A stretch of DNA of 64,000 nucleotides from Bacteroidales bacterium UBA1745 (GTDB lineage: Bacteria > Bacteroidota > Bacteroidia > Bacteroidales > UBA932). The notes beneath the pieces are model-generated. The model saw only the letters and a list, made by a program, of their open reading frames with translations, searched no databases and was not told the origin of the DNA. Shown in pieces: positions 19,763-28,356 of the stretch (position 1 is the stretch's first letter; every line of letters begins with the position of its first letter). A program made the position numbers and the translations under genes. The stretch lies in contig DCHT01000028.1 of NCBI GenBank assembly GCA_002314885.1, positions 1-64,000 of the forward strand, in the 5' to 3' direction.

Positions 19763-22024
19763 TTATTCTACTGTAATATTGGCGATAGGATCCCCGGTGA
19801 ATATGCTCCATCCAGCAGGCAGGGTGTTGCCACTGACAGTGGAAGCGGCGGAGACGGAAGTTGAAGCACCGAGCAGAGTACCTGCCTCGGAAGAAGTGAA
19901 GGTGTTGCCAACGATTGCAAGTGACTTGAGGTTCTTGAGGTTGAACACACCTGCTGCAGAAGCGGCACCGCTCACCTGGTTGTTCTTGAAGCTGATCACA
20001 AGATCAGTAGGGTTGAAGGCGCCATTGGTAAGATCGAACAATGGAAGTCCGGCTGTAGCACCACAGGTGATGGTATTGCCCTCCAGGGTATACTCCTTAG
20101 ATGAATGGCTGGCTGCAACCTTCTTATTGAGATAGAAGAACGCATTTGCCTTATATGTAATGCTGCTGTTGCGGCAGATGAGGTCATAGGAATATGTTGC
20201 GTGAACATCCCTTGCAAGCGCACCTCCATTAACAACGGTGCAGTTCTCGAACACGAGTTTTGCATCAGTGCCAAGCTGAGATGATGGGAAGGTATTGTTT
20301 GAGTTAGTTCCAGTAATAGTCATATTCTTGAACACAGCATCAGCATATGGCTGGAACTGACTGGCAGTCATTGATGTTGGCGCATCCTGAAGACGTCCGA
20401 TGTACACCACGGAGTTAGGAAGCTTGAAGTTCACACCTGATCCAAAATCCTTATTACCGGTCAGGAAGTGTACTCCAGCTGCCTGGAGGTCGGTGTTGGA
20501 AGCCCTTGTAAGGTCAAGGAGATCATACGTGCAATTATCCTTGGTGTACTCAACGCCATTGATGGTGATCTTCTTGCCGTCGAGGAATTCCTGGTAGAGG
20601 TCGTTGCCCGTAGCCTCATCGATGACAGGCTCGCTGTCGCCGCCGTTGGTGGTGTAGAGAGTGATTGCGGAAACGAGGACTGCCTGAGCGGCACCGGTGA
20701 ACTTCACTCCCTCGAAAGAATCAAAGCCGTCAGCAGCGACACTTGCGACGCCACCGGTTGCAAGGAGATTGACATCGTATGACGCAGTCGAGCAGAAATT
20801 GAAGCCGAATGTGATAGCCGGATCAGTGTCAGTGCTGATGTAGGACTCCCTTGCGAGGCTGAGGTTGTTGCAGGCGTGGGAAACGAAGCTGACCTTGGTC
20901 ACAAACTTGTCATAGACATTAGGGATGGTAACGGAACCGTTGTTCAGGTTCATAGCGTTGCTGATGGTGCTGCCGTCATCCTTGGAAGAAGCATTCCACA
21001 CCGGATATGACCAGTTGAAATCCTTGCCGTTGCTGGCAGTCATCTTGCCGCTGGCGCTTGCCTTGGTGAAGACAGTAGTGAATGACTCCTCCTCGGTGTA
21101 GCCGCTGCCCTTCACATTGAAGGAAATACCATTGAGCATATCCCTGCGGAAAGCAGCCTCGGAAGTAAGTTCCACGCTGCGGGTGTAGGTCGCATTGGAA
21201 GTGGAAACGCTCACGGTCATAGTTGAACCGGCAGCGATGGTGACAGGATTTACGATATACCAAACAGGCCAAGCACCGTCCACAGCCTCGAGGCCGTCGG
21301 CATAAACCGCAGTCACTGCATTGCCCTTTGCGGCTGCCTCGGAATAACCGATGAAGCAATCCTCTGGCTCTGCACCGAAAGAAATGTACATCTTGCCGAC
21401 CATAGCGTCATTGCTGTTGTCGTACTCAGGTTCCTGGTCGAAAGAAAGAGTGGCAGTATAGATCTTCTCCCCTGCAGCGAGGCCCTTGACATTGAGTCTG
21501 ACAGGAGCCATAAGCCTCTTGAAAGCCTCAACAGTGGCGGTGCCGTCGGAATTGACGGTGAAAGGCTGGCCGACGAGGTAGTCGAAAGAAGGATCGAAGG
21601 AATTGGCCAGAGGATTCTGGACAGGGCTGACGATCACACCGGCCTCAGTCTGCTTGGTCACGAGGGTGATGTTGTTCTTGCTATAGCCCATAATAGAATA
21701 CCAGGTGCATCCGGCAGAAGCGTCGGGAGCAGTGAAGGTATATCTTCCTGAGCCTGAAGGGACGGCTTTGACGGACTTGTTTACAGCCGCGTCAGTACCT
21801 ATGAGCTTCTCGCCGTCAGTGTAGTAGAGAGCCAGGATTTCAGTGCCGGTAATGTTCACGCCCACACCAGGAGTGTAGGCAGCCTTGGTAGAAACCCACT
21901 CGGCTTCGTTCACCTCGAGGGTGACCTTGGTGCCCTTAACTTCAGGGGTTGTGCTGATTTCCTTATTGCAAGCTGTCAGGAGCGTTGCTGCAACGAGTCC
22001 TGCGAAAATGATTCTTGTCTTCAT
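19763..22024 (-). CDS. Fimbrillin-like/beta-helix surface lipoprotein
   Basis: A 753-residue lipoprotein from the start MKTRIIFAG, 43 codons inside the longest ORF; this start gives the lipobox LTAC (Cys18) and removes a stretch that overlaps the small upstream gene. The N-terminal 300 residues look like the fimbrillin/Mfa2-type beta-sandwich (KGTKVTLEVNEAEWVSTKAAY...). The C-terminal third shows short turns such as NMTITGTNSNNTF, VFENCTVVNGG, LICRNSSITYK, EGNTITCG, SFKNNQVSG, VGNTFTSSE, the pattern of a right-handed parallel beta-helix. It may bind glycan at the surface; no catalytic site can be assigned. Confidence 0.65.
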   Translation of the reverse strand: MKTRIIFAGLVAATLLTACNKEISTTPEVKGTKVTLEVNEAEWVSTKAAYTPGVGVNITGTEILALYYTDGEKLIGTDAAVNKSVKAVPSGSGRYTFTAPDASAGCTWYSIMGYSKNNITLVTKQTEAGVIVSPVQNPLANSFDPSFDYLVGQPFTVNSDGTATVEAFKRLMAPVRLNVKGLAAGEKIYTATLSFDQEPEYDNSNDAMVGKMYISFGAEPEDCFIGYSEAAAKGNAVTAVYADGLEAVDGAWPVWYIVNPVTIAAGSTMTVSVSTSNATYTRSVELTSEAAFRRDMLNGISFNVKGSGYTEEESFTTVFTKASASGKMTASNGKDFNWSYPVWNASSKDDGSTISNAMNLNNGSVTIPNVYDKFVTKVSFVSHACNNLSLARESYISTDTDPAITFGFNFCSTASYDVNLLATGGVASVAADGFDSFEGVKFTGAAQAVLVSAITLYTTNGGDSEPVIDEATGNDLYQEFLDGKKITINGVEYTKDNCTYDLLDLTRASNTDLQAAGVHFLTGNKDFGSGVNFKLPNSVVYIGRLQDAPTSMTASQFQPYADAVFKNMTITGTNSNNTFPSSQLGTDAKLVFENCTVVNGGALARDVHATYSYDLICRNSSITYKANAFFYLNKKVAASHSSKEYTLEGNTITCGATAGLPLFDLTNGAFNPTDLVISFKNNQVSGAASAAGVFNLKNLKSLAIVGNTFTSSEAGTLLGASTSVSAASTVSGNTLPAGWSIFTGDPIANITVE

Positions 22025-22028
22025 AATG

Positions 22029-22172
22029 CTAGTCCTCATCGTCATAAAGGTTGTTCCACTTATCGTCGCTGATTTCTCCCGTGCTGGACCAGGTGCACAC
22101 AGTGCCCTCGGACGGGAGACTGATGATGTATACCTCAGGACAGGTATAGCCATCTTTGTTTTTGAATTCCAT
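22029..22172 (-). CDS. 47-residue small protein at the head of the heparan operon
   Basis: A short ORF, ATG at 22172 to TAG at 22029, 4 bases before the next lipoprotein gene. The peptide starts MEFKNKDGY, contains PEVYIISLPSEGTVC and ends acidic (LYDDED). Two cysteines, no signal peptide. It resembles the short 'P-x-V...L..E..VC' peptides often found beside surface lipoproteins in Bacteroidales, but I cannot name a function. No shift in base use from its neighbours; the tight spacing supports real translation. Confidence 0.55.
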   Translation of the reverse strand: MEFKNKDGYTCPEVYIISLPSEGTVCTWSSTGEISDDKWNNLYDDED

Positions 22173-22202
22173 ATAAATGTGGTTTTAAATTATGTTCTGC
22201 TA

Positions 22203-22230
22203 CGAAGGTAGGACGGAACACGTGCACAAT
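22203..22230 (-). promoter_or_regulatory. Likely promoter of the heparan-utilisation operon
   Basis: TACCTTCG at 22203-22210 (minus strand) matches the Bacteroidetes -7 box TAnnTTTG at 7 of 8 positions, 30 bases before the small ORF. An ATTG lies 16 bases upstream, a shorter spacer than usual. The sequence GTGCACGTG between them is partly palindromic and could be bound by the adjacent regulator. Confidence 0.4.
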
Positions 22231-22264
22231 TTTTAAATTTTGTATAGAATTACATCAATTTTGT

Positions 22265-25200
22265 TCAATCTTCAGGTTTCGGGGCCGGGCTTTGTTTACG
22301 GACATACTCGCTCGGCAGACAGCCCATCTGTTTCTTGAAACTGGTCGTGAAATAGGACGACGAGGCGAAGCCCACGCTGTCAGCTATCTCACTTATGGTC
22401 CAGCGTCCTTGCTCCAGCATCTGGCAGGCCTTCTCGAAACGAAGTTTGCGTATGAGTTCGAGAGCCGATGAACCGGTTATGGCCTTGACCTTCAGGTGGA
22501 GGTTGGAACGGCTCATATTCATAGCGGCAGCAAGGTCTTCGGTGGAGAAATCCACATTGGAGATATTCTCCCCTATCACCCTCATTGCCTTTTCCAGGAA
22601 GTCTTCGTCCGCCGGATTGTAGGTCAGGCTGCTCTCCTCGACCCCGGCCTTGCCAGCGATGGACGCCTGGAGCTTCTTCTTGGACTTCATCAGATTCGAA
22701 AGCTTGGCACTGAGCACCGCCACGGAGAACGGCTTGGTCACATAGTCGTCCGCACCGCTGTGCAGCAGTTCCAGCTGAGCCTCCTCGCCCGCCAGGGACG
22801 AGATGACCACCACTGAAAGATTGGAAGTGTCAGGATTATGACGTATCCATTCGCAAAGCTGGCGGCCGTTCATAACCGGCATATTGACATCGGTCACGAC
22901 GAGGTCGAAATGGCCTTCGGAGAGTTTTGCGACCGCTTCCTGTCCATTGGAAACAGTCTCTGTGCGGAAGCGTTTTTCCATTCCCTGCTCCAGGTAGTCC
23001 CTGATCTCCGCATCGTCTTCCACTATCAGCAGCATAGGCCTGTCCGGAGTCGCATTGACAGCCTCCTTCTCATTCACATCCAGACTGTCCTGGGCAATCA
23101 TTCCACCTGAATTGACGCTGTGCTGCTCCTCCTTGGCGCTGTTGAGTTCATCCTCTGAATAGGCATCCGGAGAAGTCGGGATGCTGATGGTGAAAACAGA
23201 TCCCCTGCCGAGTTCGCTGTCTAGGGAAATCGTGCCGTGGTGCAGCTCAACGAGCCTCTGTACGAGAGAGAGTCCGATTCCGCTGCCTATATGCTTGCCA
23301 TCTGCCTGATAGAAGCGTTCGAATATCCTGTCCTGCTCTTCCTTTGCCACACCGACACCCGTATCCGCAACGCTGAGCTTCAGGAAAGTCTCCTCCACCC
23401 AAGCCTTGACCTTGACCGAGCCCCTGTCGGTATATTTGAATGCATTTGAAAGCAGATTGTTGAGTATCAGTTCTATATACTGGTCATCACAGAGCAGTTC
23501 CATTCCCTCGAGCTGCGATTCCAATTCGAAGGACAGATGCTTTGATGCCGCAGTGTTCTCGAAATAGCCGAAATTATCGCGTATGATCTTGTGGACGTTC
23601 TCCGGACGGACGTGGAGCTTGAACACTCCCAGCTCGGCACGACGGTAGTCCATCAGCTGATTGACCAAGTGCAGCAGCCTGTTGGCATTGCGGTCCAGAT
23701 AGCGCAGCTGCTTTTTCATCCACCTGTCATCGCTGCGCTGCTGCATTTCCGAAATAGGCGCCAGAATGAGCTGCAGAGGGTTTCTGAGTTCGTGAGACAT
23801 ATTGATGAAGAAACGTGTCTTCATCTGCATCATCTCTTCCTGACGGGCCTTATCCTTCTCCTCCTGCTCGATCTTGAGTCTCAGCCTGTTCCTCTCGCTC
23901 ACGAACCAGAAAGCCAGCATCAGCAGGACGATGCCCAGGACAGTAAATGCGAGACGGGCGGCTATGGTCTGAGACCACTTCGGACAGATACGGATTGCCA
24001 CAGTTGCCATTTCTTCGCACCACAGGCCGTCATTGTTCGCAGACTGTACCTTAAACATATAATGTCCCGGAGGCAGGTTGGAATACACGGCCCGTCTGTC
24101 AGTCCCAGCGTTCTGCCAGGCGTTTGAAAAGCCCTCCAAAGTATATCTGAAGCGGTTCTCACCCCAAGCCAGATAGTTCGGAACGGCAAAGGTGATGTCC
24201 AGCGAATTGCTGGTATAAGGCAACTTGATCCTGCCCTCGCTGACATTCATCCTCTCTTCGTTCACCATCACCGATGTGATCAGCGGCTTTGGAGAATATG
24301 GGTTGTCCGCAAACTTCTCAGGCTTGAAATAGTTGATGCCATTCATACCTCCGAACCACATTTCCCCGTCAGACATACGACAATGTGAGTAGTCCGAGAA
24401 CTGAGATGACGAGAGACCGTCCCTATCAGTATAGCTGCGGATCTGGCCAGTAAACGGATTCAGACAGCAAAGACCTCTGTCAGTACTGATCCAGAAGCGT
24501 CCCCAGTCGTCTTCTTCGATGCCGTGTGTCACATTTCCAGGCAGACCGTCAACTACAGTGTAGGTCTTGATGCCGCCGTCCTGAGCATTGAAATACACGA
24601 CACCCTCCTGAGTGGCCATCCAGACATTCGAAATACCACTGATATGTATGCAGACGGCCTTCTGGATGGAGCTGAGTGCTTTAGAAAGTTCCTGTTCTTC
24701 CCTTACCTTGCCATCTGTGCCGATATTGATCACCCTGACTCCGGCATCTGTAGATACCCAAATGCGTCCGGTAGCATCAGAAGCAAGGGCCCAGACGCGA
24801 CCGAATCCGAGTTCCAGGGATGCGCAGGAATTGGATTTGAAATCATAGCGGTAGAGACCTCCAAGACAGCCCAGAAGAAGACCGTCGCTCAGTGGAAGCA
24901 GGCAATAGACATCTTTGGGCGCACCATCGCAGCGAGATACGGAAAAATCTGATCGTTTCAGTCTCTTGAGGCTGCCGGAATGCGAACCTATATACACATA
25001 ACCGTCGCCAGAGGATGCATAGATGGCCTTGATGTCATTCGCGAAACTGTCCTGACCCTTGATGAATGTGGGCACGACACGCACGCTGCCGTTTCTGCGG
25101 TCATAAAGATTCACGCCGCCTCCGTTGGTGCCTATCCAGACCTTGTCGCCGTCCTCGACAATGCAACTGATGATATTGTGACTGAGCGATTTGCCGTCCT

Positions 25201-26203
25201 GCTGGCGGACTATATTTCCAAAATGGTTACGCAAGGAATGCCAGTAATTGACTCCGCCGTAGAATGTACCCAGCCACATACCGTCCTGGTTGTCGCGGAA
25301 AATGCAACGGACGGAGTTATGCGACAGTGAGCCTGAACGGAAAGGATCGCAGACCTCGTGGTGAATATGGCCGTCCGCAATTATGTCGAGGCCATTGACG
25401 GTACCCACCCAGAGCCGTCCGAAACTATCGGTCGCGAGAGAACGCACATAATCTGAAGCCAGGCCGTTCAGAGTGTTGAACGTATGCAGGATGTTTCCAG
25501 TACCATCTATCTGCACCAGACCTGCGCCCTCAGTGGCAATCCAGAGTCGCTCGGGCCCCTCGAGATATAGATCCTGGACGCTGTTCGTCGCTTTGAATCC
25601 CGGAATCGTCCTACACTGGCAGGTATTCGGGTTCATTTGATAAACATAACCGTCAGACAGACCGATGAAGACGGAATCCGTAGCTCTTCGGATACAGATC
25701 ACAGACACATCCTTAAGGCAGATTTCCCAGGAATGGGAGGTAATGCAATAGACATACAGGCCTTTGGACGTACCCACCAGCAGTTTGTCGGGTCCGAGAC
25801 CGGAGATGGCAGACACGGAGGCAGGAGCCGGATAATTATGGAACAGAGAAGTCGCATCATCATACACCGACAGCCAATGGGACGTACCCGTCCATACTCG
25901 GCCCATATCGTCCGATGAGATAGTATTGATTCGGCTGTCCGCAATAGAAGTCGAATCAGCAGGATTATGCCTGAACACGCTGAAATCGTTGCCGTCATAG
26001 CGGCTCAGGCCGTCAGTAGTGGCAAGCCACAGCAGCCCGTTCCGGTCCTGGACAATGCCCCTGACCGTGTACTGCGAAAGGCCATCTCCGACGGACAGTC
26101 CGGAGAAGAACATATCCTGGGCCTTCAGCGTGAGGGTTGCAAGTAAAAAAGTCAACCCCACGAATATCAATTTTGTTGAAAGATGTCTCAAAATATCAAA
26201 CAT
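22265..26203 (-). CDS. Hybrid two-component system sensor/AraC regulator
   Basis: A 1312-residue single-chain regulator. Order: signal peptide (1-28), two seven-bladed Reg_prop propellers (repeats such as DRNGLLWLATTDGLSRYDG, to about 640), Y_Y_Y domain (about 650-720), one membrane helix (about 748-770), HisKA with MSHELRNPLQ (His near 803), HATPase, receiver domain with DLVVTDVNMPVMNG (Asp near 1106), and an AraC-type HTH (about 1240-1305, SSSYFTTSFKKQMGCLPSEYVRK). It should bind a heparan oligosaccharide in the periplasm and activate the operon downstream. It is separated from that operon by 92 bases that hold the predicted promoter. Confidence 0.95.
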   Translation of the reverse strand: MFDILRHLSTKLIFVGLTFLLATLTLKAQDMFFSGLSVGDGLSQYTVRGIVQDRNGLLWLATTDGLSRYDGNDFSVFRHNPADSTSIADSRINTISSDDMGRVWTGTSHWLSVYDDATSLFHNYPAPASVSAISGLGPDKLLVGTSKGLYVYCITSHSWEICLKDVSVICIRRATDSVFIGLSDGYVYQMNPNTCQCRTIPGFKATNSVQDLYLEGPERLWIATEGAGLVQIDGTGNILHTFNTLNGLASDYVRSLATDSFGRLWVGTVNGLDIIADGHIHHEVCDPFRSGSLSHNSVRCIFRDNQDGMWLGTFYGGVNYWHSLRNHFGNIVRQQDGKSLSHNIISCIVEDGDKVWIGTNGGGVNLYDRRNGSVRVVPTFIKGQDSFANDIKAIYASSGDGYVYIGSHSGSLKRLKRSDFSVSRCDGAPKDVYCLLPLSDGLLLGCLGGLYRYDFKSNSCASLELGFGRVWALASDATGRIWVSTDAGVRVINIGTDGKVREEQELSKALSSIQKAVCIHISGISNVWMATQEGVVYFNAQDGGIKTYTVVDGLPGNVTHGIEEDDWGRFWISTDRGLCCLNPFTGQIRSYTDRDGLSSSQFSDYSHCRMSDGEMWFGGMNGINYFKPEKFADNPYSPKPLITSVMVNEERMNVSEGRIKLPYTSNSLDITFAVPNYLAWGENRFRYTLEGFSNAWQNAGTDRRAVYSNLPPGHYMFKVQSANNDGLWCEEMATVAIRICPKWSQTIAARLAFTVLGIVLLMLAFWFVSERNRLRLKIEQEEKDKARQEEMMQMKTRFFINMSHELRNPLQLILAPISEMQQRSDDRWMKKQLRYLDRNANRLLHLVNQLMDYRRAELGVFKLHVRPENVHKIIRDNFGYFENTAASKHLSFELESQLEGMELLCDDQYIELILNNLLSNAFKYTDRGSVKVKAWVEETFLKLSVADTGVGVAKEEQDRIFERFYQADGKHIGSGIGLSLVQRLVELHHGTISLDSELGRGSVFTISIPTSPDAYSEDELNSAKEEQHSVNSGGMIAQDSLDVNEKEAVNATPDRPMLLIVEDDAEIRDYLEQGMEKRFRTETVSNGQEAVAKLSEGHFDLVVTDVNMPVMNGRQLCEWIRHNPDTSNLSVVVISSLAGEEAQLELLHSGADDYVTKPFSVAVLSAKLSNLMKSKKKLQASIAGKAGVEESSLTYNPADEDFLEKAMRVIGENISNVDFSTEDLAAAMNMSRSNLHLKVKAITGSSALELIRKLRFEKACQMLEQGRWTISEIADSVGFASSSYFTTSFKKQMGCLPSEYVRKQSPAPKPED

Positions 26204-26213
26204 TTGCCATCTT

Positions 26214-26241
26214 CAAAATTAAACAAAATTTAATATTTTTG
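26214..26241. promoter_or_regulatory. Divergent -7 boxes for the regulator and the plus-strand small gene
   Basis: Minus strand TAATTTTG (26214-26221) precedes the hybrid regulator by 10 bases; plus strand TATTTTTG (26234-26241) ends 4 bases before the ATG at 26246. Both match TAnnTTTG. The plus-strand transcript would be leaderless or nearly so. Clear -33 boxes are not seen. Confidence 0.45.
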
Positions 26242-26245
26242 CACT

Positions 26246-26758
26246 ATGAGCCTACCCGAAAAGTTCCATAGCATATTCGCCCGCAACTGCGAAGTCCGCC
26301 GCATCGACAAAGCGACTGCCGCAGCCTTTCTGGACAGTCACCATCTCTACGGCGACTGCAATGCGAAATATCGCTATGGAATCTATGTGAAGCGCTACTC
26401 GGGGGCAGAAAACAGGAATCCGGCGGAGTCGGAACACCCCTATCCTATCGGAACTCTCGTGGCGGTCGCGACTTTTTCGAACGCCCGCAAATGGAACAAG
26501 GACGGTCGCGAAATACGATCATACGAATGGCTGCGCTACGCTTCCCTCCCGGAAATCCGCGTCATAGGAGGAATGGGCCGCATACTCAGCACATTCATCG
26601 AGGAAGTCCATCCCGACGACATAATGAGCTATGCCCCTGCCGAACATTACGAGGGAGAAGTCTATGAGACCCTCGGATTCGTCCGGGAAGGCATCAAAAC
26701 CTTCGAGGAATCAGGCTCCAGCAGCATAAAATTCAGGTTGAAGTTGACCGAATACTAA
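26246..26758 (+). CDS. Mom-like/GNAT-fold conserved hypothetical protein
   Basis: A 170-residue soluble protein, one of only two plus-strand genes. Pattern: FLDSHHLYGDCNAKYRYGIYV (about 30-50), GTLVAVATFSNAR, RSYEWLRYASLPEIRVIGGMGRILSTFI, MSYAPAEHYEGEVYETLGF. This order (HL-G, YRYG-Y, LVAV-TF, YE-LR, VIGG-G-LL, SYA, Y--LGF) is what I recall from phage and prophage proteins related to the Mom DNA-modification family. The relationship is tentative. It lies between the regulator and tRNA-Ala, so it may be a remnant of a mobile element, although its base composition looks like the surroundings. Confidence 0.45.
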   Translation: MSLPEKFHSIFARNCEVRRIDKATAAAFLDSHHLYGDCNAKYRYGIYVKRYSGAENRNPAESEHPYPIGTLVAVATFSNARKWNKDGREIRSYEWLRYASLPEIRVIGGMGRILSTFIEEVHPDDIMSYAPAEHYEGEVYETLGFVREGIKTFEESGSSSIKFRLKLTEY

Positions 26759-26764
26759 AAAAAA

Positions 26765-26795
26765 TTTGCGGTTTCAAAAAATTGTCTCATCTTTG
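26765..26795 (+). promoter_or_regulatory. Promoter of tRNA-Ala
   Basis: TTTG at 26765-26768, 19 bases, then CATCTTTG at 26788-26795 (7 of 8 to TAnnTTTG), ending 11 bases before the mature tRNA 5' end. Confidence 0.6.
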
Positions 26796-26806
26796 CAACC
26801 GCTTTC

Positions 26807-26879
26807 GGGGGATTAGCTCAGTTGGTAGAGCACCTGCTTTGCAAGCAGGGGGTCAAGAGTTCGAATCTCTTATTCTCCA
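26807..26879 (+). tRNA. tRNA-Ala (TGC)
   Basis: Complete cloverleaf: acceptor GGGGGAT with ATTCTCC (7 pairs, two G-U), D stem GCTC/GAGC, anticodon stem CCTGC/GCAGG with loop TTTGCAA (anticodon TGC, alanine), variable GGGTC, T stem AAGAG/CTCTT with TTCGAAT. CCA is not fully encoded (A then C). It stands alone, not in an rRNA operon. Confidence 0.96.
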
Positions 26880-26938
26880 CAACGATTAAAAAAGGCGGCC
26901 AGAAATGGTCGCCTTTTTCGTTGTGGAGAATAAGAGAT
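26865..26938. repeat. 20-bp exact inverted copy of the tRNA-Ala 3' end
   Basis: ATCTCTTATTCTCCACAACG at 26865-26884 covers the T stem, acceptor 3' strand and trailer of the tRNA. Its exact reverse complement is at 26919-26938, flanking the terminator hairpin. The second copy ends where palindrome B begins. Confidence 0.85.
26894..26918 (+). terminator. Intrinsic terminator after tRNA-Ala
   Basis: GGCGGCC (26894-26900), loop AGAAAT, GGTCGCC (26907-26913), then TTTTT, with an A run on the other side, so it can work in both directions. Confidence 0.75.
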
Positions 26939-26971
26939 GGTGCAGAAGTAGTGGCACTACTTCTGCGCCAC
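26939..26971. repeat. Dispersed palindrome, family B (complete copy)
   Basis: GGTGCAGAAGTAGTG, one base, CACTACTTCTGCGCC: a near-perfect 15-bp palindrome with a single mismatch. It ends one base before the stop codon of the next (minus-strand) gene. Confidence 0.85.
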
Positions 26972-27634
26972 TTAGTTCTGAGCGTTGACTGAGAGTTCGT
27001 TGCTGACGCTGTCGCCGAGGGTTGCCTTGATGAAGAAGGTCGTGCTGACTGACTTCATTACGAAAGCGAAGTAAGTGTCGCCCTCTTCATAGCCTTCCTC
27101 GAGGAGTGCATAACGGTTTGAACTCCAGACAAGTGACTGATACTGATCCTTATTGCCGATGCTGCGGAGCTGAATGTGCTCTACTGGCTTATCGGTTACG
27201 AGATCGACCATTCTGGCATACACCTTCTTGCCGACAGGAGCCTTCGTGATCACATTGCCTTCCTCATCATAGAGCTTGAGGGTCCACTTGCAGAGGAGAA
27301 CCGGCTGCTCAGTAGTCTGAGCCTCATCCTCATTGTTGAAGGCAACAATGGTCAGGGTCTTCTGGTTGGAAGCATCAGTGGAAGGGAACTTGAAGGTCGC
27401 TACAGCCTCTTCGCCCGCACCGTTGATGGTCGGATTAGGAGTGATAGTACAGTAGTTTTCATCATAAGACCACCTGAAATCGCAGAAGGAAGCGCGATGC
27501 ATCACCATACTCTGGCCATTATAGGCAACAGAGGATGCAGGTGCGAAGACAGGAGTGTTCGCAATCATATCGCAAGAAGCGACTGAAAGCACGAGCGCTG
27601 CGATGGAAGCAGCAAAAGAAAGGATTCTTTTCAT
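26972..27634 (-). CDS. Lipoprotein of unknown function
   Basis: I start at MKRILSFAASIAAL, 15 codons inside the longest ORF, because this gives a lipoprotein signal (SVASC, Cys21) and avoids overlap with pnuC. The mature protein (about 200 residues) is beta-rich with a central segment that looks like an Ig or BACON-type fold (KTLTIVAFNNEDEAQTTEQP). No known domain can be named with confidence. It follows pnuC by 13 bases and may be the last gene of the aspC-thrBC-pnuC transcript. The stop codon abuts palindrome B. Confidence 0.6.
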   Translation of the reverse strand: MKRILSFAASIAALVLSVASCDMIANTPVFAPASSVAYNGQSMVMHRASFCDFRWSYDENYCTITPNPTINGAGEEAVATFKFPSTDASNQKTLTIVAFNNEDEAQTTEQPVLLCKWTLKLYDEEGNVITKAPVGKKVYARMVDLVTDKPVEHIQLRSIGNKDQYQSLVWSSNRYALLEEGYEEGDTYFAFVMKSVSTTFFIKATLGDSVSNELSVNAQN

Positions 27635-27647
27635 AAGATTGATTGAT

Positions 27648-28355
27648 TTAAGGTTGAATGGTTTTTGTGGATTTATCATTTTTTGCGGATTTGTCCCAAA
27701 GGATGTATCCGTAGATGCAATTGACGCCCCAGAATACGAACTGGGCGGTCATACACCAGTCCCCTGCTATGGCCCACATAATCGTGGAGGCCACATCGAT
27801 GATGAACCAGAATATCCACTGTTCGCGATAGCGCAGGATCAGCAGCATCTGGGCGATGAAGGCCGGGATCGTGGATATGGAGTCCATAAACGGCTGGGTG
27901 TCGTTGGTGAGTTTCAGGATCAGGAAGAGACCGAGAGTGCCGAAAACGAGGAAGGCAGCAGCCCAAGACCAATGCTTCAAGGTGAATCTGCGTGTCTGGA
28001 CCAGACCTTCGCCGTAGTTGTTCTTCCAGATGAAGATGCCCACTATCATTGTGACGACATAATAGAGGTTTTCCAGCAATTCTCCATAGAAATGCTGCTG
28101 GAAGCACAGGAACACGTAGGTTCCTGTCTGGATGAAGGTGTAGAAATAAGAGGATATGCGACGCTGGCTGCAGAGCACCACGGCACACACGCCCGTCATT
28201 CCGCTCACCAGGGATACCCAGCTGACATCAGAGCCCTCCTGGTTCCTGGAGATCAGGAAAGTCACAAGCTGCACGGCAAGTCCCAGGATCAGGAATATCC
28301 ATCCGAAGAGGCTCCTGTCCGTAAAATAGGATATGACGCGCTGCTTGAAACTCAT
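27648..28355 (-). CDS. pnuC: PnuC-type vitamin (nicotinamide riboside) transporter
   Basis: A 235-residue inner-membrane protein with about seven hydrophobic helices and the PnuC pattern YREQWIFWFIIDVASTIMWA and NCIYGYILW. PnuC proteins move nicotinamide riboside, or thiamine in a related branch, by facilitated diffusion. No TPP riboswitch is seen upstream, so the NAD-precursor role is more likely, but this is an inference. One base separates it from thrC. Confidence 0.8.
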   Translation of the reverse strand: MSFKQRVISYFTDRSLFGWIFLILGLAVQLVTFLISRNQEGSDVSWVSLVSGMTGVCAVVLCSQRRISSYFYTFIQTGTYVFLCFQQHFYGELLENLYYVVTMIVGIFIWKNNYGEGLVQTRRFTLKHWSWAAAFLVFGTLGLFLILKLTNDTQPFMDSISTIPAFIAQMLLILRYREQWIFWFIIDVASTIMWAIAGDWCMTAQFVFWGVNCIYGYILWDKSAKNDKSTKTIQP

Positions 28356-28356
28356 A

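Noticed and set aside
22025..22153. N-terminal extension of the fimbrillin-like lipoprotein to position 22153
   Set aside because: The extension overlaps the 47-residue ORF in another frame, lacks a signal peptide, and the internal MKTRIIFAG start gives a textbook lipoprotein signal.
27635..27679. Upstream start of the lipoprotein at 27679
   Set aside because: It would overlap the end of pnuC and bury the signal peptide; MKRILSF at 27634 is better.
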